From: Amycolatopsis pretoriensis
GTDB taxonomy: Bacteria; Actinomycetota; Actinomycetes; Mycobacteriales; Pseudonocardiaceae
Length of the DNA: 64,000 nt
Assembly (NCBI RefSeq): GCF_900107925.1
Contig: NZ_FNUJ01000003.1
Location: 620,001 to 684,000 of the forward strand
Direction: 5' to 3'
The notes under the pieces are model-generated. The model had not been told where the DNA came from. It ran no database searches and saw nothing but the letters and a program-made list of their open reading frames with translations. The position numbers and the translations under genes were made by a program. Positions within the stretch are counted from its first letter, which is position 1. Every line of letters starts with the position of its first letter. Below are positions 16,565 through 26,383 of this stretch, piece after piece.

Positions 16565-16906
16565 ATGGATGGTCCAGGCTTTCACGTCGACATCGACGTG
16601 CTGGAGAACGCATCGAAGAACATGAGCGCCGTCGTGCACGACCAGGACAGCTTCGAGCTTCGCGGGCTGTGCGGTGAATCAAGCTTGTATGGCCACAACG
16701 ACGTTCACGACGCTTTCGCGGAGTTATGTGGCAGATGGAGTGTCGGGCTCGACGCGCTATCTGATCGCGCCAGTGACCTCGGGGACCTGCTCGGCAAGGC
16801 AGCATCCGCCTACCGGGCGATCGAGCACACCAACACAGCGGCTCTGAAGTCCGATCCCGGGTGGGACGCAGTCTCGCCCGACGAGCCGACGATGGGCGCT
16901 GTCTGA
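16565..16906 (+). CDS. ESX/WXG100-related small protein with type VII export motif
   Basis: The 113-residue helical protein starts after a strong GGGGGAGAGAG site. The helix pair spans about 10-35 and 50-90, and GRWSVGLDAL takes the place of the turn between the helices. The sequence YRAIE near residue 85 matches the YxxxD/E export signal of type VII substrates. Its stop overlaps the start of the large toxin gene as TGATG. It most likely pairs with the N-terminal domain of that protein for secretion. Third codon positions are less G/C rich than in flanking housekeeping genes. Confidence 0.7.
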   Translation: MDGPGFHVDIDVLENASKNMSAVVHDQDSFELRGLCGESSLYGHNDVHDAFAELCGRWSVGLDALSDRASDLGDLLGKAASAYRAIEHTNTAALKSDPGWDAVSPDEPTMGAV

Positions 16907-18135
16907 TGGCGGAGCTCGGCCAGACGGCCGATCCGAAGGCCTTGATCCCCGGTGATCCGGCAGCCGTGTTCGAGAACGCCCGAGTATTGAGCGAACGAGC
17001 CAAGACGGCCCACGCGGTCGGGGACGCGCTCCGGCGGATCGACACCGGCGCCTGGCAGGGACCAGCGGCGGACAGGTTTCACGAGGACCACCAGACCGAG
17101 GTGCCTCGTTGGGGTCGGGCCGGCGACTCGTTGGACAACGCCGCTCTCGCGCTGACGGACTTCGCGAACTGTCTCTCCTGGGCGCAGGGGCAGGCGACCG
17201 AAGCCATCGCCCAGTGGCAGCAGGGCGACAACGCCACCCAGCAAGCGAAGACCGACCATGATCGCGCTGTTGCCGATGCCGACGCGAAGACCAGGGCGAA
17301 CGCACAACACGGTGACCCGACCGTGGTGCGGGCCCCGCCGTTCACCGACCCCGGCGAGGCCCAGCGCCAAGCCGCGCAGGACATTCTGAACCGCGCTCGG
17401 CAGCAGTTGGCGAGCGTAGGCAACCTGACGGCTGACGCACTCCGCTATGAGGGAGCAGTTGCGCCGCAGGACTCCCGAAAGCAGGCCGACGCGAACTTCT
17501 TCGGGGGCATCTGGGACAGCATCAAGGGGGCAGGTGAAGGCCTCTACCAGATCCTCGCGGATCCGGCTGAAGTCGTCGCATCGATGGCGCACAACATCGC
17601 GCATCCGGTCGACACGTTCAAAGAGATGGTCGCCTGGGACGACTGGGCCAATGGCCACGGCGACCGTGCGTTGGGCAAGATCACCGGCAACATGCTGCTT
17701 GGGTTCACCGCGTTCGGAGCGGGAAAGCTGCTCAAGGAGCGCGCACGTGGGCACGAGCCCGATTCGGAGCGCGGTCTCCCGGGAGAGAGCGGCACTCCGG
17801 ATGTACCCACCAGCTTCGCGCCTACCGACGTGTCCAAGGTCAAGGACCACCTTTCCCGACCCGGCCTTGACCATTTCGGACCGAACGACGTGATGCTGGA
17901 CCGGATCGGGAAGGCCCTGGCCGAAGGAAAGCCGCTGTCGGAGGCGCAGACCAACTTCATGCGTCACGAATCACTCGAGGCGAAGCTGATGGATGGCGGG
18001 ATGGGCTACGAGGAGGCGCATGCCGAGGCTCTGCAAACCCATCCTCCCGGCAAGAATTATGATCCTGACGTGATCGACCAGGAACCCCTGTTCGGTCCGT
18101 GGTGGCGGAAGATGAACGGGTTGGGACCGCGATGA
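16906..18135 (+). CDS. Putative T7SS-secreted polymorphic toxin
   Basis: The 409-residue protein has an N-terminal helical domain (about 1-120) typical of putative T7SS-secreted proteins, with a W-x-G turn at AWQGPAAD. A charged coiled-coil (about 110-180) and a linker containing FFGGIWDSIKGAGEG follow, then a C-terminal module (about 310-409). The last module carries conserved-looking polar residues (NFMRHESLEAKLM, YEEAHAEAL, THPPGKNY, FGPWWRKMNGL), which suggests an enzymatic toxin tip, but I do not recognise the family. The gene overlaps the ESX-like gene upstream and the presumed immunity gene downstream (ATGA). Codon use is more relaxed than in neighbours, consistent with transfer. Confidence 0.7.
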   Translation: MAELGQTADPKALIPGDPAAVFENARVLSERAKTAHAVGDALRRIDTGAWQGPAADRFHEDHQTEVPRWGRAGDSLDNAALALTDFANCLSWAQGQATEAIAQWQQGDNATQQAKTDHDRAVADADAKTRANAQHGDPTVVRAPPFTDPGEAQRQAAQDILNRARQQLASVGNLTADALRYEGAVAPQDSRKQADANFFGGIWDSIKGAGEGLYQILADPAEVVASMAHNIAHPVDTFKEMVAWDDWANGHGDRALGKITGNMLLGFTAFGAGKLLKERARGHEPDSERGLPGESGTPDVPTSFAPTDVSKVKDHLSRPGLDHFGPNDVMLDRIGKALAEGKPLSEAQTNFMRHESLEAKLMDGGMGYEEAHAEALQTHPPGKNYDPDVIDQEPLFGPWWRKMNGLGPR

Positions 18136-18668
18136 CGATCGTCGAAGTGGAACGTCACGGCCTTGTCGCGATTGGCGAAGGCGATCACCCCGCGGCATAC
18201 CAAGCCGCAGAATGGCTGCGGTCGTCCCGACCGGCCGTCGGCACCGTGGCGAACCCTGTCCGGATGCACGTCGAAGTCCTGCGACGGTTCGGTGGTCTCG
18301 CTCCACGCGCTCTTGTCGGCGGGCAGTTCGTCCCTGGCCAAGGCAACCAGACGCAATTCACTGTCGCAGTGGCGACCTTCGGGCTGTTCGACGCCGACGA
18401 CGAGCCGACCTGCCCGAGCGAGTTGTGGAAGGAACCGTTCACTGTCGGCCTGCCCAGCGAGTTCGCCCGGGCGGTGGCCGACGCACTCGGCGAAGGGCCT
18501 GGTGTCCCAGCAGGAACGCTCACGATCGACCGCGCGGGCTTCGACCTGGTCAATTCCTCGGAAATGATCTTCGGGCAAGCAGCAGCCGCACTGAAGACCG
18601 CGATGGTCGCGCAACTCTCGGGTCAGGATGCCGACGCCGCGACCAGGACGCTCGTCAACACCTGGTGA
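18132..18668 (+). CDS. Presumed immunity protein for the adjacent toxin
   Basis: This 178-residue cytoplasmic protein starts at ATG 18132 inside the stop of the toxin gene. It has no signal peptide or membrane helix, mixed alpha/beta composition and no catalytic motif that I recognise. Its place directly after a polymorphic toxin with translational coupling is the classic site of an immunity gene. The claim rests on context alone. It ends the accessory block; ychF follows on the opposite strand. Confidence 0.55.
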   Translation: MTIVEVERHGLVAIGEGDHPAAYQAAEWLRSSRPAVGTVANPVRMHVEVLRRFGGLAPRALVGGQFVPGQGNQTQFTVAVATFGLFDADDEPTCPSELWKEPFTVGLPSEFARAVADALGEGPGVPAGTLTIDRAGFDLVNSSEMIFGQAAAALKTAMVAQLSGQDADAATRTLVNTW

Positions 18669-18714
18669 GTCCAAGCATTGCCGGCGATCCCGAACCGTGA
18701 GAGCAGTCCGGCGA

Positions 18715-19797
<1,083 letters not shown>

Positions 19798-19898
19798 GAT
19801 CCCGCAGTCTACGGGTGCCGCCCGGCCGGGGCCCACGCGCCCAACGCCGCGTCGGATTTCCGCCAGCGACCGCGCTGACCTGCTGGCATGCTCGGATC

Positions 19899-21275
19899 AT
19901 GGTCACATCGACGGAGGCACCGGCGCTCTGGCGCAACGCCGAGCGCTGCTACCGCGTGGTCACCGCCCGCGACTCCCGCTTCGACGGCCAGTTCATCATG
20001 GCGGTCCGCACCACCGGCATCTACTGCCGGCCGTCCTGCCCGGCGTCGACGCCGAAGGAGCGCAACGTCCGCTTCTTCCCGACGTCGGCGGCCGCGCAGG
20101 CCAACGGCTTCCGCGCCTGCCGCCGTTGCCTGCCCGACGCGGTGCCCGGCTCGCCGGACTGGAACGTGCGCGCCGACCTCGCCGCGCGGGCGATGCGCCT
20201 GATCTCCGACGGGACCGTGGAGCGCGAAGGCGTCCCCGGCCTGGCGCGGCGGCTCGGCTACTCGGAACGCCAGCTCGGCCGCGTGCTCACCGCCGAGCTG
20301 GGCGCGGGCCCGCTCGCGCTGGCCCGGGCGCACCGCGCGCACTCGGCCCGGCTGCTGATCGAGATGTCGGAGCTGCCGCTGACGGACGTCGCCTTCGCGG
20401 CGGGCTTCGCCAGCGTGCGGCAGTTCAACGAGACGATCCGCGAGGTGTTCGCGACGACGCCGTCGCAGCTTCGCGCCTTCGCCGCGTCCCGGCGTCGGCA
20501 CGACGTGAGCGGAACCCGGCTCAGCCTCCGGTTGCCGTTCCGGCCGCCCTTCGACGCTCTCGGCTTGCTTCGCTTCTTCGCAGCTCACGCGCTGCCGGGC
20601 GTCGAAGAGGTGACTTCGACGTCCTACGCGCGAACGCTGCGGCTCGCGCACGGCACCGGCGTCGTCCGGCTGACGCCCTCGTCCGACCACGTGCGCTGCG
20701 AGCTGGTGCTCACCGACCTGCGCGACCTGGGCAGCGCGGTCAGCCGCGTGCGCCGGCTGCTCGACCTCGACGCCGACCCGGCGGCGGTCACCCGGGTCCT
20801 CGGCGCCGACCCGGCGCTGGCCCCGGCGGTGGCGGCCGTGCCGGGGATCCGGGTCCCGGGCACCGTCGACGGCGAGGAGCTGCTGCTCCGGGCGCTTGTT
20901 TCGGTGCCGCCCGGAGAAGAGGTCCCGGGCGAGTGGGGTGTGACGCGGCTGTTCCCGACCGCGGCGCAGGTCGCGGCGACGGGTCACCCGGTGGCCGAGG
21001 CGCTGGCCGAAGGACGGCTGGACGTGCACGTCGGCCGGGACGCGGCCGAGCTGCGGGCGGAGTTGCTGGACTGCCCGGGCATCGACGCGGGGACGGCGGA
21101 CTACGTGGTCATGCGGGTCCTCGGGGCGCCGGACATCCTGCTCACCGACGACCCCGTGATCCGGCGAGGAGCGGAGGCGCTGGGCATTCCGGCGGACTCG
21201 CTGGCGGACCGGGCGCGGATGTGGACGCCGTGGTGTTCGTACGCCGGGATGCACCTCCGCCGGGCGGCAAGCTGA
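19899..21275 (+). CDS. Ada-AlkA fusion: methyl-DNA responsive regulator and 3-methyladenine glycosylase
   Basis: The 458-residue protein combines three parts. First is an Ada-type zinc domain with Cys43, Cys47, Cys74 and Cys77 (IYCRPSCPA, FRACRRC), Cys43 being the expected methyl acceptor. Next is an AraC-type double helix-turn-helix (about 95-185). Last is an AlkA glycosylase region with a helix-hairpin-helix ending in LLTDDPV and WTPWCSYAGMHLR. It removes alkylated bases and probably activates repair genes. The O6-methylguanine methyltransferase domain of enterobacterial Ada is absent. It is divergent from ychF. Confidence 0.93.
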   Translation: MVTSTEAPALWRNAERCYRVVTARDSRFDGQFIMAVRTTGIYCRPSCPASTPKERNVRFFPTSAAAQANGFRACRRCLPDAVPGSPDWNVRADLAARAMRLISDGTVEREGVPGLARRLGYSERQLGRVLTAELGAGPLALARAHRAHSARLLIEMSELPLTDVAFAAGFASVRQFNETIREVFATTPSQLRAFAASRRRHDVSGTRLSLRLPFRPPFDALGLLRFFAAHALPGVEEVTSTSYARTLRLAHGTGVVRLTPSSDHVRCELVLTDLRDLGSAVSRVRRLLDLDADPAAVTRVLGADPALAPAVAAVPGIRVPGTVDGEELLLRALVSVPPGEEVPGEWGVTRLFPTAAQVAATGHPVAEALAEGRLDVHVGRDAAELRAELLDCPGIDAGTADYVVMRVLGAPDILLTDDPVIRRGAEALGIPADSLADRARMWTPWCSYAGMHLRRAAS

Positions 21276-21438
21276 GTTCGCACCCCGGCTGGGATACGCG
21301 CCCTGCAGAACGGAGGGTGCGGTCGCCGCATGGCCCGCCCGGCCGCCGGCGCCACCCGAGCCGGGCCCGCCCGACCCTGGCCGCCTGGCCCGCCTGACCT
21401 GCTCGGCCGGGCTCGACCGGCCGGATCCGCGCTCGGCG

Positions 21439-21630
21439 TCAGCCCTGCTCGCCTTGCCAAAGCAGCGCTTGCGCCACGATCACCTGGTTGCCGTCGAACG
21501 TCGCTGCCGGGGAGCCGTGCAGGCGGTAGCCCAGTTCCAGTGCCTCGCTGACCCGGTGGCAGAACTTCGCGTCGTCCGGGCCGGTGAGGAGGCGGTAGCG
21601 GGGCAGGCCGTTCGGGGGCACGTCGGTCAT
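21439..21630 (-). CDS. DUF1737 protein
   Basis: A 63-residue protein with the DUF1737 pattern: PRYRLLTGPDDAKFC, then VSEALELGYRLHGSPA and a terminal QALLW. Function unknown. It starts 21 bases after the sbcC stop on the same strand and could be the last gene of the sbcD-sbcC transcript. No signal peptide or membrane segment. Confidence 0.85.
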   Translation of the reverse strand: MTDVPPNGLPRYRLLTGPDDAKFCHRVSEALELGYRLHGSPAATFDGNQVIVAQALLWQGEQG

Positions 21631-21651
21631 GGCTTCATCTTGTCCGAGTCG

Positions 21652-24603
21652 TCAACCGGCGCGCACCTCCACTGTCGAGCCCGTGCGGGACTTGCGGACC
21701 CGCAGCCGCGTCGGGATGCGCTGGCGCAGCTCCTCCACGTGGGACACCAGGCCGACCACCCGGCCGCCCGCGCGGAGCTCGTCGAGGATGTTCATCACCA
21801 CGTCGAGGGTTTCGGCGTCCAGCGTGCCGAACCCCTCGTCGACGAACAGCGTGTCCAGCAACGCGCCGCCCGTCTCGCCCGCCACGACGTCGGCCAGCCC
21901 CAGCGCCAGGGCCAGCGACGCCAGGAACGACTCCCCGCCGGACAGCGTCTTCGCCGGGCGGATCGTGCCCGAGTAGTCGTCCAGCACGTCGATGCCGAGC
22001 CCGCCTCGGGTGCCGCGCGCCCCGGCCGCGTCCGAGTGCACGAACGCGTACCGCCCCTGGCTCATCGTGCGCAGCCGGTGGGTGGCGGCGACCGCCACCT
22101 CTTCGAGCCGCGCCGCCAGCACGTACGAGCGCAACGACATCTTCCGGCTGTTCTGCCCGCGCCCGTTGACGACGTCCGCGAGCGCGCGTAGCTCCGCGTA
22201 CGCCGCTTCGGCCGGCGCCAGGCCGGCGAGCGCTTCGCGCAGCAGGACGGCCAGCCGCGTCAACTCGTCGTGCTGGGCGGTCGCCACCCGCAGCGCCGCG
22301 TACGCGGAGTCGGCGCGCGCCCGCGCCAGCTGGGCCGCGTCGGCCGCGCGGCCGACGTCCGCCACGTCGTCCGGCGAGATCCCGAAGAGGTCCGGCTCGG
22401 ACAACAGCGCCCGCGCCCCCGCCGCGGCCGCTTCGGCGTCCGCGATGCCCTGCTCCAGCTTCTCGATCTGCTCATCCGGCAGCATCGCGGCGCGCGCCTT
22501 CTTCAGCGACGTGAACCCTTTCGCCTTGACCGCGGCCTCGACCAGCACGCGTTGCTGGGCGACGCGCTCCCGGGCGCCCGCGACGGCCGTCCGGGCCTCG
22601 GCGACTCCTTCGAGCGCCTCGGCCAGCCCGACCAGGTGTTCCCGCCGGGCCGTGACGTCCGCGAACTCGCCGCGCCCGGCGACGAGCCGGCGTTCACGCT
22701 CGGCCAGCCGTTCCTCCAGGGCCCGGACATCGGTCGTGGCCTCGGTCGCCGCCTGCTCGGCTTGCCGGCGACGTTCGGTCCGCAGCTCGAGATCGCGTTC
22801 GAGGAGCACGACCTGCTCGCCGAGCTTCGCCTTCCCGGCCGCCCGCTCGGTCAGACCGGCGACCACGGACCGGGCTTCCGCCAGCTCCACGGTGATCGAC
22901 TCGGCTGTGCGCCCGGCCAGCCGTTCGGCCAGACCGGCCAGCCGCGCCCTCGCCTCCTCCAGCGCGACGACCACCCGCTGCCGCACCGCGTCCGCCGCCT
23001 GCTCGGCTTCCTCGGCCGCACGTTCCTCGGCCGGGTCGACCAGTTCGGCGTCCCGGTTCGCCGGCGCCGGGTGCTCGGCCGACCCGCAGACCGGGCAGGG
23101 CGCGCCGTCCGGCAACGCGGCGGCCAGCTCGGCCGCCATTCCGTCGAGCCGCCGCTCGCGCAAGTCCAGCCGCCGCTGCCGGGCCGCCTGGTGCGCGTCG
23201 ACGACCTCGCGCAGTTTCGCTTCGCCCCGCCCGACTTTCGCCTGGGCTTCGGGGAGTTCGGCCGCGTCGCGCGCGAACGCCCGCAGCTCGTCCACTTTGG
23301 CGCGCGCGCCGTCGAGCTTCGCCTCGGCTTCGGCTGCCGCGAGGGCGTCCGCACGCAGCTTGGCCAGCTGTCCCGGGATGGCGGCCAGCTCGGTGGTCAG
23401 CGCTTCGACCTGTTGCTGAGCCGTGACGGCGGCCAGCTTCCGGTCGTCCCGCCGCATGACGTCGAGCTGCTGCTGCTCGGCCTCTGCGACGAGTTCCGCG
23501 ACCGCGCCGGCCTCTTCCCGCGCGGTGGCCGCCCGCGCCTTGAGGTCGCCGGTCGCCCGCGTGCCGAACTCCCGCAGCCGGGCGCCGCGTTCCTTCTCCG
23601 CCTGCTCGGCTTCCGTCAGCTCCGCGGCGCGCCGGTCCAGCAGGTCGGCCTCGACGGCGACCCCGGCCGCCCGCCGCGCGGCCGCGACCTCCTGGGCCCA
23701 CTCGGCGCGTTGCGGTGCCTGCTCGGTGATTTCGACGAGCCGCAGGTGCGCCGTGCGGACCCGGCGGATCTTTTCCGCGCCCGCACGCTCTTCTTGCAGG
23801 TAGACGTCGGCTCGCCGCGTGGCCGACCGCGTTCGTTCCTCTTCGGCGGTGACCTGCCCGACGCGTTCGGCGGACGCCGCCAGCACGACGTCGACCCACT
23901 CCGCCACCTCGGCCTCGGGCGGCTCCTGCTGGGCTTCCTGCGCGTACCGGGCCAGCAGCTCGCGCACTTTTCCTTGGCGTTGCTCGAGTTCCCGGCCGCG
24001 CTCGGCCCGCAGGTCCGCGAACCAGCGTTCGACGTCGGCGAAGCGTTCGGTGCCGAACAGCCTTTCCAGGAGCTTCTCGCGCTCGGCGGTGTCGGACCGC
24101 AGGAACCGCGCGAACTCGCCCTGCGGCAGCAGCACGACCTGGAAGAACTGCGCCGCCGTCATCCCGAGCAGCCGCTCGACGGTGCGCGCGACCTCCTCGA
24201 TCCGGATCAGGCCCTCCGGCGCCAGCCCGGCGGGCGCGGTGCCGACCCAGCTCAGCGACACCTTGGCCTGCTGCGTGGTGGTGCCCTCGCCGCGCCGCTT
24301 CGGCCGCTGGTACTCCGGGTTGCGCAGGATCTTCAGCCGGTGGCCCTGGACGGTGAGCTCCAGCGCGACCTCGGTGACCTGTTCGGGCTCGGCCAGGTCG
24401 CAGCGCAGCCGCTTGGCCTCGTTGCGAGCCCCGGGAACCACGCCGAACAGGGCGAACGCGATCGCGTCGAGCAACGTGGTCTTGCCCGCACCGGTTTCGC
24501 CGTGCAGGAGGAAGAGGCCGTCGGCGCCGAGCACGTCGAAGTCGATCACTTCGCGTGCGCAGTACGGCCCGAAGGCTTCGACCTCCAGCCTGTGCAGCCT
24601 CAT
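21652..24603 (-). CDS. sbcC: DNA double-strand break repair ATPase SbcC
   Basis: The 983-residue SMC-like ATPase of the SbcCD (Mre11-Rad50 type) nuclease. The N-terminal half-domain carries Walker A GETGAGKTTLLDA at about 35. Two long coiled-coil arms flank the zinc hook CPVC at residues 503-506. The C-terminal half-domain shows signature LSGGESFLASLALALGLAD and Walker B LFVDEGFGTLD. It opens DNA ends and hairpins together with SbcD. Its ATG overlaps the sbcD stop by 4 bases. Confidence 0.96.
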   Translation of the reverse strand: MRLHRLEVEAFGPYCAREVIDFDVLGADGLFLLHGETGAGKTTLLDAIAFALFGVVPGARNEAKRLRCDLAEPEQVTEVALELTVQGHRLKILRNPEYQRPKRRGEGTTTQQAKVSLSWVGTAPAGLAPEGLIRIEEVARTVERLLGMTAAQFFQVVLLPQGEFARFLRSDTAEREKLLERLFGTERFADVERWFADLRAERGRELEQRQGKVRELLARYAQEAQQEPPEAEVAEWVDVVLAASAERVGQVTAEEERTRSATRRADVYLQEERAGAEKIRRVRTAHLRLVEITEQAPQRAEWAQEVAAARRAAGVAVEADLLDRRAAELTEAEQAEKERGARLREFGTRATGDLKARAATAREEAGAVAELVAEAEQQQLDVMRRDDRKLAAVTAQQQVEALTTELAAIPGQLAKLRADALAAAEAEAKLDGARAKVDELRAFARDAAELPEAQAKVGRGEAKLREVVDAHQAARQRRLDLRERRLDGMAAELAAALPDGAPCPVCGSAEHPAPANRDAELVDPAEERAAEEAEQAADAVRQRVVVALEEARARLAGLAERLAGRTAESITVELAEARSVVAGLTERAAGKAKLGEQVVLLERDLELRTERRRQAEQAATEATTDVRALEERLAERERRLVAGRGEFADVTARREHLVGLAEALEGVAEARTAVAGARERVAQQRVLVEAAVKAKGFTSLKKARAAMLPDEQIEKLEQGIADAEAAAAGARALLSEPDLFGISPDDVADVGRAADAAQLARARADSAYAALRVATAQHDELTRLAVLLREALAGLAPAEAAYAELRALADVVNGRGQNSRKMSLRSYVLAARLEEVAVAATHRLRTMSQGRYAFVHSDAAGARGTRGGLGIDVLDDYSGTIRPAKTLSGGESFLASLALALGLADVVAGETGGALLDTLFVDEGFGTLDAETLDVVMNILDELRAGGRVVGLVSHVEELRQRIPTRLRVRKSRTGSTVEVRAG

Positions 24604-25751
24604 TTCGCGAGCGCCCCCCGGTCGGCCGCTTCCAGGGCCCGGAACAGGAGCTGCTCTTCGCTTTCGGTGGGCGGAGCACCGCGGCAGTCGTCGAGGAAGC
24701 TGCGCGAGACCTCGATGTCCGACCGGCCGCGGACGGCGTCGGAGTACCGCAGCGGAGCGCCGCTGTGCCCGCCTTCGGGTTCCCACTCCAGGTGCACCGC
24801 GAACGGGAACCGCTCGCGCAGCCGGCGCATCGCGTCCACCGGGCGCACCCGGTCGGTGACCGTGACCGACAGGAAGTGCTCGAGGAACCGGTCGTGTTCC
24901 GGCGCCACCAGCAGGTCTTCGATCTCGCCGCGCAGGGTGGCGAGCGCTCTCGGCACCGGCAGCTCGTGCCGGCGGACGTCGGCGAGCCCGCGTGCGTCGA
25001 AGTCGACCAGCCAGACCGATTTGCGTTGCCGCGCTTCGGAAAACGAGTACGCCAGCGGGCTGCCGGAGTACCGCAGGTGCTCGGCGAGCGTCTGCGGGCC
25101 GTGGAGGTGGCCGAGCGCCACGTAGCCGACGCCGTCGAAGACCGAGCCGGGCACCTGCTCGACGCCGCCGACCGCGATCGTGCGCTCGGAATCGGTCGGC
25201 TCGCCGCCGGTGACGAACGCGTGCGCGAGCACGACCGACCTGACCCCGGGCCGGGTCCCGAGATCCGCGCGGATCCGCCGCATGGCCTCGGTGAGCACGC
25301 CGGTGTGGCCGCGCGCGTCCGGCACGCCCAGCGCGTGGCGCGCCGGTTCCGGTTCCAGGTAAGGGATTCCGTAGACGGCGACCGGGCCGTCGGCGTCGTC
25401 CAGGAGCACCGGCTCGGCCAGGCCGCCGACGGTGGTGCGCAGGTGCAGGCCGCCCGCCGCGGCGAACTCCGCGAAGGCGCCGAGCCGCGGAGCGGAGTCG
25501 TGGTTCCCGGGTGTGACGATCAATTGCGCGCCCGCGGCGCGGATCCGCGCGACCGCTGCGGTGGCCACCCGGACGGCCTCGGCCGACGGCACCGCGCGGT
25601 CGTAGACGTCGCCTGCCACCAGGACGGCGTCGATCGCCTCACCGGCCACGAGGTCGGCGAGGTGCCCCAGCACCGCTTCTTGTTCCGCGAGCAGATCGGC
25701 GCCGTGGAAGGTACGGCCGACGTGCCAGTCGGAGGTGTGCAGGAATCTCAC
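24600..25751 (-). CDS. sbcD: Exonuclease subunit SbcD
   Basis: The 383-residue metallophosphoesterase holds the nuclease active site of SbcCD. Motifs appear in order: HTSDWHVG (about 5-12), GDVYDR, GNHDS and GHLHGPQ, which bind two manganese ions. I chose GTG 25749-25751 since it gives the conserved VRFLHTSDWH start; longer in-frame sequence upstream is not related. It is first in the sbcD-sbcC operon. Confidence 0.95.
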   Translation of the reverse strand: MRFLHTSDWHVGRTFHGADLLAEQEAVLGHLADLVAGEAIDAVLVAGDVYDRAVPSAEAVRVATAAVARIRAAGAQLIVTPGNHDSAPRLGAFAEFAAAGGLHLRTTVGGLAEPVLLDDADGPVAVYGIPYLEPEPARHALGVPDARGHTGVLTEAMRRIRADLGTRPGVRSVVLAHAFVTGGEPTDSERTIAVGGVEQVPGSVFDGVGYVALGHLHGPQTLAEHLRYSGSPLAYSFSEARQRKSVWLVDFDARGLADVRRHELPVPRALATLRGEIEDLLVAPEHDRFLEHFLSVTVTDRVRPVDAMRRLRERFPFAVHLEWEPEGGHSGAPLRYSDAVRGRSDIEVSRSFLDDCRGAPPTESEEQLLFRALEAADRGALAK

Positions 25752-25827
25752 GAGGGCCAAGGTACGACCCGGCCCCGACGAAATCGCGGCGACTCGCCGC
25801 GAACTCACTCGAACGTGTGTACGAACA

Positions 25828-26270
25828 CTAGCAGGTACCCGATTCGAAGGCGAGGGCCTCGAAAGCCGCTTGGGGCGCGACCTCGGGCTTGGGCCCGATG
25901 AGCGACCGGGTAGCGCGGGCCAGCGTGCTCGCTGGGGTCCGGCGCCCAGCAGGCGCGCGGGACTTCGAGGTACCCCTCGAAACCGCGGCCCCGGCGGCCG
26001 CCGGAGAGCCGGTCGAGGGGCGCCGGCCGCCGCGCGAGCAGCACGGGCAGCGGGACCAGCGCGGAGGTGCTCGTTGACCGCGGCGACCCAGGTCAGCGTC
26101 TCCAGGGTGTCGAAGGCCGCGTGCTCGGGCAGGCCGGCGTCGTTGTGCCAGCCGGGTGTTGCGGACACGAGGAGGCGGCCGCAGGTGCCGACGCTGCGGA
26201 AGTCGAAGCGGTCGGCTGCGAAGGGTTCGCAGCGGCGGGCCGGGACCGGACACGCCCCGCGAAATTCCAT
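25828..26270 (-). pseudogene. Frameshifted remnant of a protein gene
   Basis: On the minus strand, coding-like sequence begins at ATG 26270 (MEFRGACPVPARR...) and keeps G/C-rich third positions and Trp/His/Asn-containing text up to about 26060 (ending AAVNEHLRA). It then continues in the next frame (VPLPVLLARRPAPLDRLSGG to GPRYPVA) and ends in the third frame (RSLIGPKPEVAPQAAFEALA, stop at 25828). No single frame stays coding-like throughout, so two frameshifts are implied. The product was perhaps 145 residues; I recognise no family. Sequencing errors are the alternative explanation. It lies between sbcD and rmuC. Confidence 0.5.
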
Positions 26271-26383
26271 TTGTTCCCAGGTCAGCTACCCAGAGCGACG
26301 GTTCGGCTGCGGTTTTTGTCGGTGCCGTCCGCCATGATGTCCGCACGGTCGGGAACCAGGCGGCCCGGAGGGAGGAGGCGGAA

